Assembly (NCBI GenBank): GCA_025699005.1 | Contig: JAILWI010000001.1 | Location: 124,001 to 188,000, forward strand | Direction of reading: 5' to 3' | From: Chloroflexota bacterium | GTDB taxonomy: Bacteria > Chloroflexota > Limnocylindria > QHBO01 | Length of the DNA: 64,000 nt | Shown: in pieces, positions 33,684 to 41,942 of the stretch | How the letters are laid out: the number at the start of each line of letters is the position of its first letter | How positions within the stretch are numbered: the first letter of the stretch is position 1 | Made by a program: the position numbers and the translations under genes | The notes under the pieces: model-generated | What the model was told of the DNA's origin: nothing | What the model saw: only the letters and a program-made list of their open reading frames with translations | The model's database searches: none

Positions 33684-34076
33684 TCACGACGCGCTGCGAA
33701 GCTCCTGCCCGCGCTCGAGGGCACGCTCGACGGCGGCGCGGAACGTGTCGAGATCGAATGGCTTGGGCACGACTGGCCCCAGCGGACCCAGCTCGGCGAG
33801 GCGCTCGCGGCTTGCCGCCGAGACGATGATGGCGGGGATTCCCGGCCATGCGCTGCGGAGGAGCTCCGTGATGTCGCCGCCGTCCCCGTCCGGCAGCATG
33901 ACGTCAACCACGAGGAGATGCGGCAGCGCGAGGTCCATGAGATCGCCGAGCTCGACGATCCGCGCGCAGGTCACGACCCCGAAGCCCATCTCGCGGAGGA
34001 GATCGGCCTCGAGCGCCGCGATGTCCGGATCGTCCTCGAGGACGTAGGCGCGCAGAGGACCGGTGAGTTCGTTCAT
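33684..34076 (-). CDS. Stand-alone receiver-domain protein
   Basis: A 130-residue response regulator with only a receiver domain: acidic pair in VLEDDPD, phospho-acceptor in LLVVDVMLPDGDGG, IVSAAS and the lysine in PKPFDLD. No output domain, so it would act by protein contact. ATG 34076 lies 7 nt after a GAGACT -10-like hexamer on the minus strand. It is divergent from ku, and two palindromes lie between them, suggesting shared control. No partner kinase is nearby. Confidence 0.85.
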   Translation of the reverse strand: MNELTGPLRAYVLEDDPDIAALEADLLREMGFGVVTCARIVELGDLMDLALPHLLVVDVMLPDGDGGDITELLRSAWPGIPAIIVSAASRERLAELGPLGPVVPKPFDLDTFRAAVERALERGQELRSAS

Positions 34077-34105
34077 CGCGACCAGTCTCAACGACGTCGA
34101 AACGC

Positions 34106-34144
34106 AGGTCCAGTGGACCTTCCGCATGGTACCCATGGGGTACC
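34106..34144. promoter_or_regulatory. Pair of palindromic operator candidates between receiver gene and ku
   Basis: Two inverted repeats with the same layout: AGGTCC-AGT-GGACCT (34106-34120, 6-3-6) and GGTACCC-ATG-GGGTACC (34128-34144, 7-3-7). Their centres are 23 bp apart, about two helical turns. They lie upstream of a TACCAT -10 candidate for ku (34166-34171) and upstream of the receiver gene start, so a dimeric regulator could control both. The regulator is not identified. Confidence 0.5.
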
Positions 34145-34237
34145 GGCCCATTTGCAGGCCCGGTGTACCATCAGCGCCCGCGTCGGGGCACGCTGGGCAC
34201 GGCGGGCCGCGGCGCAAGCACAGGAGCACGAGACGGT

Positions 34238-35185
34238 ATGGCGCGATCCATGTGGCGGGGGGCGATCCAGTTCGGTCTGGTGACGATCCCGGTCAAGCTC
34301 TACCTGGCCACCGAGCAGGGAAGCATCGGCTTCAACCTGCTGCACGCCAGCTGCCTGAACCGCATCCAGATGAAGGTGTACTGCCCGTACCACGACGAGG
34401 TCATCCCGCGTTCGGAGACCGTTCGCGGCTACGAGTGGAGCAAGGGCCAGTACGTGGTCGTCACCGAGGAGGACATCGACTCGGTTCCGCTCAAGACGAT
34501 GCGCGCCATCGAGATCGAAATGTTCATTCCCGCCTCGCGGGACAGCCAGGGCACGCAGTTCGTGAAGCAGGCCTATTACCTCGAGCCCGAGCAGATCGGC
34601 GCCAAGGCGTTCTACCTTCTGAAGTCGGTCCTCGCCGAGCAGGGCAAGAGTGCCATCTGCAAGATCGTGCTCAAGGATCGCGAGCAGCTCGCGGCGCTCA
34701 ACCCCTTCAGCAGCACGATGCTCCTCACCACCCTCCACTGGCCGGACGAGGTCCGGGCCATGGACGAGCTGAACCTGCCCGAGGACCAGATCGAGCTCAA
34801 GGCGAGCGAGAAGAAGATGGCCGAGCAGCTCGTGGCCAGCATGACCGGCGACTTCAGCGCCGATGACTACCAGGACGACTACCGCCAGGCGCTCATGGCC
34901 GTGATCGAGCGCAAGGTCGCCGGCGAGAAGCCTCAGCCCGCGGCCAAGACCGAGCCGACGAACATCACCGACCTCATGGCCGCGCTTGAGGCCTCCGTGG
35001 CCGCCGCACGCCAGGACCGCACGGCCGAGCCGGCCGCCGGGTCCGGTCCGCGCGCCGCGGCCACCTCGAAGCCAAAGGCCGTGCGGTCCACGAAGGCCAA
35101 GGCCAAGGCGAAGTCGAAGGTGGCCGCCAAGGTCGCGGCCGATGAGGCCGAGGCTCCGCGACAGCGGCGCCGCAAGACGGCCTGA
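34238..35185 (+). CDS. ku: Ku-family DNA end-binding protein
   Basis: A 315-residue bacterial Ku. It begins ARSMWRGAIQFGLVTIPVKLY, the family hallmark, and continues with NRIQMKVYCPYH, GYEWSKGQYV and a core ending near residue 255 (SMTGDFSADDYQDDYRQALMAVIE). Then follow a linker and a strongly basic Lys/Ala/Arg tail of about 40 residues that would bind DNA. Ku homodimers ring DNA ends and recruit ligase in non-homologous end joining. ATG 34238 has AGGAG 11 nt ahead; longer versions lack homology. Only 11 nt separate it from a ligase-fold gene that has lost its catalytic lysine, in place of the expected LigD. Confidence 0.95.
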   Translation: MARSMWRGAIQFGLVTIPVKLYLATEQGSIGFNLLHASCLNRIQMKVYCPYHDEVIPRSETVRGYEWSKGQYVVVTEEDIDSVPLKTMRAIEIEMFIPASRDSQGTQFVKQAYYLEPEQIGAKAFYLLKSVLAEQGKSAICKIVLKDREQLAALNPFSSTMLLTTLHWPDEVRAMDELNLPEDQIELKASEKKMAEQLVASMTGDFSADDYQDDYRQALMAVIERKVAGEKPQPAAKTEPTNITDLMAALEASVAAARQDRTAEPAAGSGPRAAATSKPKAVRSTKAKAKAKSKVAAKVAADEAEAPRQRRRKTA

Positions 35186-35196
35186 TCCGGCGGTCC

Positions 35197-35895
35197 GTGC
35201 CGGGCGACCAGCTCGACCTGTCGATCCCCGCGGGGGTCTCTGCCGGCGCGCTGCCGGCGCGCGTCTCTCCGATGCAGCCGACGCCCGGGCCGGTGCCGTT
35301 CGATGACCCGGGCTACCTGTTCGAGGCATGGTGGCCGGGCATCCGCGCCCAGGCCTGGGTCGAGGGCGGCCGGCTGGTGCGCATGCGTGCCGAGGGCCTG
35401 GCCGATCCGCTGAGCAGCTTCGTCGAGCTCACCGAGGAGCTTCCCGGTCAGCTCGACGACGACGGCATCATCCTGGACGGGTGGCTCCTGGCGCTGGACG
35501 AGGGCGGCTGGCTCGATACCGACCTCCTGCGGCGTCGCCTGGCGGGCGATCGGCATGCCGGTCGTCCGGCGTTCGTCGCGTCGGACCTGCTGTGGTCCGG
35601 CGGCACCGACTGGCAGCGCCGCGCATTCGCATCGCGTCGCACGCGGCTCGAATCCGTCCTGCGCGATGGCGACCGGTGCGTCGTGTCGCATGCGCTTCAC
35701 GGCGAGGGGACGCTCCTGGCCGAGGCGCTGGCTCGATTCGGACTGAACGCGATCAGCGCGCGCCGTCTCGACGCGCGGTACCGCACCGGATCCGCGGGGG
35801 ATGCCTGGCTTCGCCTTCCGATCGCGCCTGAGCCCGTCACGGAGCGACCCCGGCTCGCGCTCATCCAGCGCCTGCCCTTCCCGGACGAGCCCTAG
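35197..35895 (+). CDS. Ku-linked ligase-fold protein without catalytic residues (LigD adenylation-domain homologue)
   Basis: A 232-residue protein following the LigD ligase-domain layout: SPMQPTPGPVPFDDPGYLFEAWWPGIRA, then IILDGWLLALD, FVASDLLWSGG, HGEGTLLAEAL and a C-terminal ARRLDARYRTG with AWLRL. Compared with FExKWDGxR the AMP-linked lysine is Trp45 and the next Asp is Pro47. The DGE glutamate is Trp, the motif IV glutamate and lysine are lost, and the motif V lysine is Arg. It should not ligate. It lies 11 nt after ku, so it may act as a structural or recruiting partner of Ku. A paralogue lies at 5804-6490; both share WPG-x-R. Start GTG 35197 is tentative; ATG 35272 is possible. Confidence 0.65.
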   Translation: MPGDQLDLSIPAGVSAGALPARVSPMQPTPGPVPFDDPGYLFEAWWPGIRAQAWVEGGRLVRMRAEGLADPLSSFVELTEELPGQLDDDGIILDGWLLALDEGGWLDTDLLRRRLAGDRHAGRPAFVASDLLWSGGTDWQRRAFASRRTRLESVLRDGDRCVVSHALHGEGTLLAEALARFGLNAISARRLDARYRTGSAGDAWLRLPIAPEPVTERPRLALIQRLPFPDEP

Positions 35896-38114
35896 GGCAG
35901 GAGCTCCTCGAGCGGCCACGGGAACGGGGGCCGGGTGGCGAGTCGAATGGCGGACGGCACGAACCCGTCGAGCGGGTACGCACGGAAGCTGCCGATGTCC
36001 AGCACCGTGCGCGGCACGCCGACCTCCAGGTCGCGGTCGGGGAACGCGCGGCCGCGGACCGCTTCCGCGACGCGCACCGCGTCGTCGATCGGCTCTCCCC
36101 ACGCGTCCCGGAGCACGATATTGATGTCCTGTGTGCGAACGTCCTCGGGGCGCTGATCGAGTGCGCGGTCGAGCCACCGGTCCGCCTCGGCACGGTCGCC
36201 GAGCGATGCGTGGGCCAGGGCCCGCACCGCGGGATCCGCGTAATCGTCGGGGACGATCGGCTCGCCGGACGCGTGCCGTGCGATGAGCAGGTTGAGCTGC
36301 CAGGTCGGGTCGGTGATCTCCGGGATCGTCCCATCGCCGATCTCGATCGGCCGCGGCCAGTCGGTCACGAACGACGTCGTGGGCTGCGACAACAGGCTGA
36401 GCCGGTAGGCCTCGTCCGCCGCGTTCGTGCGGCCGACGCGATCCAGGATGAGCGCCGCATTCAGAAGGTCGGGCGCCAGGTACCGGCCGGTGGCCGCCGC
36501 ACGCTCCGCCGCCTGTGCCGCACACGCGGTGTCGCCTGCCGCCTCGCACAGCAGCGCCCGGTTGACCCAGGCTGTCGCGTCGCCGGGGTTGCGATCGGTC
36601 GCGGTCCGCGCCGCCTCGAGGGCCTGGTCCTGCCGGCCGGCCGCGGCGGCGGCGACGGCGAGGGCCCGAGGGTTGGCGGGATGCCACGGGTCGATCTCGG
36701 CCGAGCGCGCCAGCCAGGTTGTCGCCCCACCCCAGTCTCCGAACCGGGCCCGATCGGTGCCCATGCGGTAGGCAATGGCCCCCGCATCGGCGGTGATCAT
36801 GGCGGCGAGCAGGACGACCGAGATGGCTCCGGCGCCGGTGAGGAGGGCGACGCGTCGCGCGCCATCGACGAGGCGGACCGGACGCCAGGCGACCGCCCCG
36901 GCGTCGGTCAGCGCCACCGCCACAATGCCGATGGCGAGCAGGTTGAAGCCGGGCAGGAAGGTCAGGTCCTCGAACAGCCCGCCGATCCCCAGACCGATGA
37001 GCCCGATGGCGGCGTGGCGGCCCAGTGACGTGCGGCTGCGCCACGGCCCGGCGACGACGACCAGCGTCCCGACGAGGATCAGCGCCGCGGCCAGTCCGAC
37101 GAGGCCGGCGTCGCCGAGGACCCCGAGCAGCAGGTTGTGCGAGTGCGGCTGGCGCACCGGGAAGCTGAAATCGGCCGCCGCCGCCTGGCGGGCGTAGGGC
37201 ATGAAGCCGGGGCCGACGCCGAGCAGCGGATCGCTGCCCCACGCCGTCAGCGTGTCCCGCCACAGGGCGCCGCGGTAGAGGAGCGAGGTGACGGCGGTCA
37301 GTCGCGGGAGCACAACCATCGCCCCGACGGCCAGCACGATCAGCGCGGCGATCCCGACGGCCGCGCCGCGCAACGTCAGGCGCCGGGGAAGCCTCAGCCG
37401 ATGCCTCCGGCGCCACGCCCACGGAACGACGGTCACGGCACCGCCGACCGTGAGCGCCAGCCACGCCGATCGAGAGCCCGACAGGATGACCAGAGGAATC
37501 CCGACCGCGACGAGCCCGGTGCGCACCGCCCGACGCAGGCCGTCGTGCTCGATGAGCCCGGCCAGGATCCACGCCGGGACGAGGACGAACGGAGGCACGG
37601 CGACCGATCCGAACGGCGTCCCCTCCGAGGGCAGACGCAGCGGCGGGATGCCCGGCGCGCCCACGAGGACCCACTCGATGCGGCGAGCGAGGAGCACCGC
37701 CAGCGTCGGGATCGACAGCAGGAGCACCGGAACGCTGGTCACGAGGCCGACCCAGCTCGGCCGATGGCGGATGGCGATGAGGGCGGCCGGGAGCATGGCG
37801 GCGAAGGCGACGATGGCCGCCATCGCGCGGAGGCTCATCCCGACGTTGAGCGCTCCCATCGTCGCGAGCGCCAGGGCGGCGAGGAGTCCGAGGATCGGCA
37901 GCTCGATCGGACTCCGGGGGATCGGGTGCCCACGCACGACCAGCAGGACGACGCCGGCGACCGCCCCGATGGCGAACAGGTGGAGCAGGAGCTGGAGCCG
38001 CGCATCCCACAGCGCCCCGTCCCAGCCGACGTACGCGAAGACCGCGACGGCCACGACGAGCGCGAGCCACTCGCCGGGCGAGACCCCGGCGGTCCACCCC
38101 CGAAGCGCGGTCAT
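35892..38114 (-). CDS. O-antigen ligase/polymerase-type membrane protein with TPR domain (Wzy_C)
   Basis: A 740-residue protein. The first 450 residues have about eleven hydrophobic helices with a periplasmic-type loop RGALWRDTLTAWGSDPLLGVGPG and HSHNLLLGVLGDAGLVG, the O-antigen ligase signature. The last 270 residues are soluble and carry TPR-like helical repeats (NPGDATAWVNRALLCEAAGD, HASLGDRAEADRWLDRAL). It should polymerise or transfer a lipid-linked glycan at the outer face of the membrane. It is the last gene of a four-gene minus-strand unit (ATGA shared with CYTH stop) and overlaps the end of the Ku-linked gene by 4 nt. Confidence 0.82.
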   Translation of the reverse strand: MTALRGWTAGVSPGEWLALVVAVAVFAYVGWDGALWDARLQLLLHLFAIGAVAGVVLLVVRGHPIPRSPIELPILGLLAALALATMGALNVGMSLRAMAAIVAFAAMLPAALIAIRHRPSWVGLVTSVPVLLLSIPTLAVLLARRIEWVLVGAPGIPPLRLPSEGTPFGSVAVPPFVLVPAWILAGLIEHDGLRRAVRTGLVAVGIPLVILSGSRSAWLALTVGGAVTVVPWAWRRRHRLRLPRRLTLRGAAVGIAALIVLAVGAMVVLPRLTAVTSLLYRGALWRDTLTAWGSDPLLGVGPGFMPYARQAAAADFSFPVRQPHSHNLLLGVLGDAGLVGLAAALILVGTLVVVAGPWRSRTSLGRHAAIGLIGLGIGGLFEDLTFLPGFNLLAIGIVAVALTDAGAVAWRPVRLVDGARRVALLTGAGAISVVLLAAMITADAGAIAYRMGTDRARFGDWGGATTWLARSAEIDPWHPANPRALAVAAAAAGRQDQALEAARTATDRNPGDATAWVNRALLCEAAGDTACAAQAAERAAATGRYLAPDLLNAALILDRVGRTNAADEAYRLSLLSQPTTSFVTDWPRPIEIGDGTIPEITDPTWQLNLLIARHASGEPIVPDDYADPAVRALAHASLGDRAEADRWLDRALDQRPEDVRTQDINIVLRDAWGEPIDDAVRVAEAVRGRAFPDRDLEVGVPRTVLDIGSFRAYPLDGFVPSAIRLATRPPFPWPLEELLP

Positions 38115-38776
38115 CGATGCGCGGCCATCCGCTCGAGGGCGCGCTCGAGCTTCGAGCGCGGCTCGGGAATCAGCCCCGGCACGTCTGCCAGCGCACCGGC
38201 CAGGGCGTCGAGCGCGGCAAGGCGATCGTCGGATGGCTCGTCGAGCTCCAGCTCGACGACGTGGAGCGGCCCGAGATCGCGGTGCCCTGCCGACATCGCC
38301 ACGCGGTCCAGCGTCAGCGTGCCGATGTGCCCCTGCGTCCCGAGGACGACGGCGCGCTCGGTCCGCTCCTGGTCGAATCGGAGGTGCTCGCGAAGCTGCC
38401 CCCCGTCACGCAGCTGATCGAGGAGGTCGAGCGCGGGGCTCGAGGGCCACGCCTCGGGGGCGATGGCCGGGGTTGCCGGACCCTCGATCTCGGGACGGCG
38501 ATGCCGCCAACCCCCGGCCGGGTCGCCGGGTGCGTCCGGGGCCGTCTCGATCGGCGGACCCTTGAGGGAGAGGCGGGTGTCGTCGCCCCGCGTCCGGAGC
38601 CGGCACGCCCATCGCGCTGCTGCCAGGCGGCGATCCGCGGTGTCGAGGTAACGGTCGACCTCCGCGAAGGTCGACGGGGGACCGAGCGACGCCTCGCCGA
38701 GGGTCGGGCGTTCGGTGAGGAGGTCCAGCGGCGCGGCGTCGCCGGAGCTGAACCTGGCCTCGATCTCAGTCTTCAT
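38111..38776 (-). CDS. CYTH-domain triphosphatase-like protein
   Basis: A 221-residue CYTH protein. EIEARF near the N-terminus is the ExExR triphosphate motif, with RYLDTADRRLAAARWACRLRTRG, LSLKGP, RRPEIEGP and later VELELDEP. The tunnel fold binds Mg2+ and triphosphorylated substrates such as inorganic triphosphate or nucleotides. It overlaps the WYL regulator gene by 11 nt. Which triphosphate it hydrolyses, or whether it makes cyclic AMP, is unknown; the small size favours a triphosphatase. Confidence 0.82.
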   Translation of the reverse strand: MKTEIEARFSSGDAAPLDLLTERPTLGEASLGPPSTFAEVDRYLDTADRRLAAARWACRLRTRGDDTRLSLKGPPIETAPDAPGDPAGGWRHRRPEIEGPATPAIAPEAWPSSPALDLLDQLRDGGQLREHLRFDQERTERAVVLGTQGHIGTLTLDRVAMSAGHRDLGPLHVVELELDEPSDDRLAALDALAGALADVPGLIPEPRSKLERALERMAAHR

Positions 38777-39797
38777 AGCGCGACGCGGCGAGCCGCACCG
38801 CCTCGGCGACGGCGGCGCGCAGCTCAGGCGGCTCGAGCACCTCGACCCCGTCGCCCCATGACAGGATCCACGGTCGGATCTCCACCGTGCCGGCGACCGT
38901 CACCACGAGCTCGAGCCCGCCGCCGTCCAGCTCCGTCAGCTCCTGCGACCGATGCCACACCGCCTCGCGCACGCGGTGGGCGATCGACGGTTCGAAGCGC
39001 AGCCGGACCCGCTCGGTCGGCGTCGAGTCCGACGACCAGATGCCCCACGAGTTCGCGAGCCATGCGTCGGGATCGAAGTCCTCGGGGATCTCGTAGCGAT
39101 CGGTCGTGAGCGTCGCGGACCGGATGCGCTCGACCTTGTAGGTGCGCATCGCGTCGGCCGGCTCGTCGAAGCCGATGAGATAGACGCTGCGCAGCGCCGC
39201 ATCGGGCTCGAGGAAGTACGGGTGGACGCGGGTTCGCTTCTCCTGCCCGGTGCCGGGGTCGTAGACGAACTCGACGACGCGGCCCTCCGCCCAGCCGCGG
39301 GCCACGGCCGCGAAGCTGCGACTGAAGGGCTCGTTCGGATCGTGCTCGCCGACCGCCAGCATCGTGGCGGTGACGTGGCGGGCGATCGGCTGGGGAAGCG
39401 CGTCCGAGAGCTTCGTGAAGGCGCTGACGACCGCGGCGTCGTACTGGTCGGACCAGCGAGCGATGAGCCGGGATGCGAGGAACAGGACGATCGCCTCGGG
39501 CACGGACAGCCGCAGCGGCGGCAGGAAGAACTTGCGGTCGATCCCGTAGCGACCGCGGCCGGCCTGGAAGACCGGGACCCCCAGCTCCTCGTCCAGGGCG
39601 TTGATGTCGCGGTACACGGTCCGCGTCGTCATCCCGGTCAGCCTCGCGATCTCGGAAACGGCAACCCCGTTCTCGCCACTGCCCTTCGAGTACAGGATCG
39701 AGACCACGCTCAGAAGTCGGGCCAGCCGATCACGCTTGCGACCGATCCGGTCGTCCCCACCCTCGTCCCAGCCATCCCAGGCGTCCGGATCGCTCAC
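38766..39797 (-). CDS. WYL-domain transcriptional regulator
   Basis: A 343-residue DeoR-type HTH plus WYL regulator. The HTH is around residues 40-85 (VSEIARLTGMTTRTVYRDINALDEELG), followed by a helical linker and a WYL-like sheet domain (VEFVYDPGTGQEKRTRVHPYFL, RSVYLIGFDEP, MRTYKVERIRSATLT) and a C-terminal WCX extension. WYL domains bind ligands such as nucleotides or ssDNA. GTG 39797 overlaps the sulfurtransferase stop (GTGA). It may regulate its own operon with CYTH, suggesting nucleotide signalling. Confidence 0.88.
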   Translation of the reverse strand: MSDPDAWDGWDEGGDDRIGRKRDRLARLLSVVSILYSKGSGENGVAVSEIARLTGMTTRTVYRDINALDEELGVPVFQAGRGRYGIDRKFFLPPLRLSVPEAIVLFLASRLIARWSDQYDAAVVSAFTKLSDALPQPIARHVTATMLAVGEHDPNEPFSRSFAAVARGWAEGRVVEFVYDPGTGQEKRTRVHPYFLEPDAALRSVYLIGFDEPADAMRTYKVERIRSATLTTDRYEIPEDFDPDAWLANSWGIWSSDSTPTERVRLRFEPSIAHRVREAVWHRSQELTELDGGGLELVVTVAGTVEIRPWILSWGDGVEVLEPPELRAAVAEAVRLAASRYED

Positions 39798-40642
39798 AGC
39801 TGCTCCCCCGTCGCCGCCGGCCGCGCCGGCTGCGATGACCAGTCGCTCCACGACCCCTCGTACAGGCGACCCGGCGGGAGGCCGGCGAGCTCCATGGCCA
39901 GCAGGTCGTGCGTCGCCGTCAGCCCGGATCCGCAGTAGGCGACGGTGGTCCGCTCGTCCGCGCCGAGCTTCGCGTAGCGCTCCCGCAGCGCCAAGGGAGG
40001 CAGGAACCGGCCGTCGGATCCGAGGTTATCGGTCCACGGCGCGCTGAGTGCGCCGGGAATGTGCCCGGGACGCGCGTCGATCGGCTCGGTCTCCCCTCGG
40101 TATCGCTCTCCCGCCCGCGCGTCGAGCACGACCGCATCGGTCGCGAGGAGGGCGGCCACGGCATCGGCGTCCAGCGTGTCTTCCCGGGGTGTCCGCGGCG
40201 TCCAGGTCGCAGCGGGGTACTCGGGAGCATCGGTCTCGAGCGCTAGGCCGGCCCCGGTCCAGGCGTCGATCCCTCCGTCGAGCACGGCGCATGCGCCGTC
40301 GTGTCCGAAGTGTCGGTAGAGCCACCACAGGCGGGCGGCGCTGCTTCCACCGGCGTCGTCGTAGGCGACCACCACGTGCTCGTCGCCGATCCCGGCGTCT
40401 CCCAGGACGCGCGCCAGCTTGTCGGAGGACGGAATGGGGTGGCGTCCTGGTCCCTCGCCGGGAGAGCTCAGTCCGCGATCGGCGTCGAGGAAGACGGCGC
40501 CCGGGATGTGGCCGGCATCGTAGCGCTCGCGGCCGGCTGGATCGGCGAGCGACCATCTGACGTCAGCGATGCGAAGGCCGGCGTCGTCGCGGTGGCGGGC
40601 GAGCCAATCCACGCTGACGAGCGGACCTGGCAGGTTCAGCAC
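39794..40642 (-). CDS. sseA: Sulfurtransferase with tandem rhodanese domains (3-mercaptopyruvate type)
   Basis: A 282-residue two-domain rhodanese. The inactive N-terminal domain has LVSVDWLARH, RYDAGHIPGAVFLDAD and VVAYDDAGGSSAARLWWLYRHFG; the C-terminal domain carries the active cysteine in TVAYCGSGLTATHDLLAMEL. The CGSG loop resembles mercaptopyruvate sulfurtransferase (CG[ST]GVTA) more than thiosulfate rhodanese (CRKGVT). It moves sulfane sulfur to thiols or cyanide. GTG 40642 is chosen because a TACCAT -10 ends 6 nt upstream; longer versions read into non-homologous sequence. Confidence 0.88.
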   Translation of the reverse strand: MLNLPGPLVSVDWLARHRDDAGLRIADVRWSLADPAGRERYDAGHIPGAVFLDADRGLSSPGEGPGRHPIPSSDKLARVLGDAGIGDEHVVVAYDDAGGSSAARLWWLYRHFGHDGACAVLDGGIDAWTGAGLALETDAPEYPAATWTPRTPREDTLDADAVAALLATDAVVLDARAGERYRGETEPIDARPGHIPGALSAPWTDNLGSDGRFLPPLALRERYAKLGADERTTVAYCGSGLTATHDLLAMELAGLPPGRLYEGSWSDWSSQPARPAATGEQL

Positions 40643-40648
40643 ACGCGC

Positions 40649-40654
40649 ATGGTA
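40649..40654 (-). promoter_or_regulatory. -10 box of the sseA operon (TACCAT)
   Basis: TACCAT on the minus strand ends 6 nt before GTG 40642. The rest of the 209-bp gap to the CaxA gene shows no further gene that I can support. Confidence 0.5.
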
Positions 40655-40851
40655 GCCGGGCACACGGGTGATGCACGCGAGCGGCCGTGGCGTATCGCAA
40701 CCATCGATGGAGTTCGTCGAATCGAGCACTCCTCGACTGGCCGGCGGCGGGAAGGTGCCCCTCCCGTCGCCGGTCCATCGGATCGGCGGTTCGAACCCCA
40801 TCCTTCTTCTGCGCGGCCGCTCCTCGGAGATGCGCCGTCGCGAGCGGACCG

Positions 40852-41931
40852 CTAGGTCAGGAAGAAGAACGCGATGGCGAGGATCACGTAGACGCTCACC
40901 AGCTGGAGGCCCTCGACCCAGTTCGACTTGCCGTCGAGCGCGATGTAGGCGGCAATGAGCACGCTCACGGCCACCGCCACGACCTCGAGCGGCGTGAACA
41001 CCAGCGTCAGTGGATTGCCCACGATCAGGCCGAAGAAGACAAGCACCGGCGCGGCGAACAGCGCGATCTGCGTCGCCGACCCGATCGAGGTGATCAGGCT
41101 GAAGTTCATCTTGTTCTTGTAGGCCAGCGTGATCCCGACGACGTGCTCGGCCAGGTTGCCGATGACCGGGATGACGATGATGCCGATGAAGAACTCGCTG
41201 ATGCCCAGCGACTCGACTGCCGGCTCGAGGGTGTGGACGAGCACTTCGGAGGCGAACGTGAGCGCCGCCGCCGATGCGAGGAGCACCCCGAGCGCCATCT
41301 TCCAGCTCCACTCGGCGACTTCATCCTCCCCGTGGCCCGCACCGGTCGGGGATTCGGGCGAGCGGAGGAAGAACCAGGTCTGGGCGGCGTACGTGATCAT
41401 GAGCAAGATCGCCACGCCGATCGTGAGGGCCTCGATCTGGAAGAACTGGGGGTCGCCGGGGCCGGTGCCCTCGCCGCCGCCGATGAGGAAGGCGAACGTG
41501 GCGGGCACCACGAGCCCGATCGTGGCGAGGATGAGCGAGGCGGCGTTCATGCCGGTCGCCTGCGCGTCGTACGACTGGATTCCGTTCTTCAGTCCGCCGA
41601 AGAGCAGCGATGCGCCGAGGACGAGGAGCAGGTTGCCGACGATCGATCCCGTGAGCGACGCGTGGACGATCTCGATCTTGCCGTCCATGATCAGGAAGGC
41701 GGCGATGATGATCTCGCCGACGTTGCCCACCGTCGCGTTCATGATCCCGCCGATGCGCGGACCGGCCGCGATGCCGAGCTGCTCGGTCGCATGGCCCAGC
41801 GTGTAGGCCAGGCCGAGGATCGTCAGAGCGCTGACGCCGAACGTCAGCGTGTCGTCGGCGCCGAGCACGCGGAGGGCGACCGTGGCGATGGTGCCGCCGA
41901 TCGACACCGCGTAGGCGATCTTCCCGAACAT
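40852..41931 (-). CDS. Calcium/cation:proton antiporter (CaxA type)
   Basis: A 359-residue membrane protein with eleven helices in two inverted halves. The alpha-repeats carry NATVGNVGEIIIA and VIPVIGNLAEHVVG, the acidic cation-binding motifs of the CaCA superfamily's Cax branch. It exports Ca2+ in exchange for protons. ATG 41931 has GGGAGG four bases ahead, and the gene follows a DUF2254 membrane-protein gene by 11 nt, so both are probably co-transcribed. Confidence 0.92.
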   Translation of the reverse strand: MFGKIAYAVSIGGTIATVALRVLGADDTLTFGVSALTILGLAYTLGHATEQLGIAAGPRIGGIMNATVGNVGEIIIAAFLIMDGKIEIVHASLTGSIVGNLLLVLGASLLFGGLKNGIQSYDAQATGMNAASLILATIGLVVPATFAFLIGGGEGTGPGDPQFFQIEALTIGVAILLMITYAAQTWFFLRSPESPTGAGHGEDEVAEWSWKMALGVLLASAAALTFASEVLVHTLEPAVESLGISEFFIGIIVIPVIGNLAEHVVGITLAYKNKMNFSLITSIGSATQIALFAAPVLVFFGLIVGNPLTLVFTPLEVVAVAVSVLIAAYIALDGKSNWVEGLQLVSVYVILAIAFFFLT

Positions 41932-41942
41932 CGATCCTCCCG

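Noticed and set aside
34933-38097. Very long open frame (1054 codons) antisense or out of frame to the Wzy gene
   Set aside because: Arg/Pro-rich composition without domains; the overlapping Wzy frame has clear TM helices and ligase motifs. GC-rich DNA gives few stops in alternative frames.
40770-40815. Possible tRNA T arm (GGTTCGAACC)
   Set aside because: The 10-bp palindrome resembles a T loop, but neither strand gives a pairing T stem, acceptor or anticodon arm. It is more likely chance sequence upstream of the sseA promoter.
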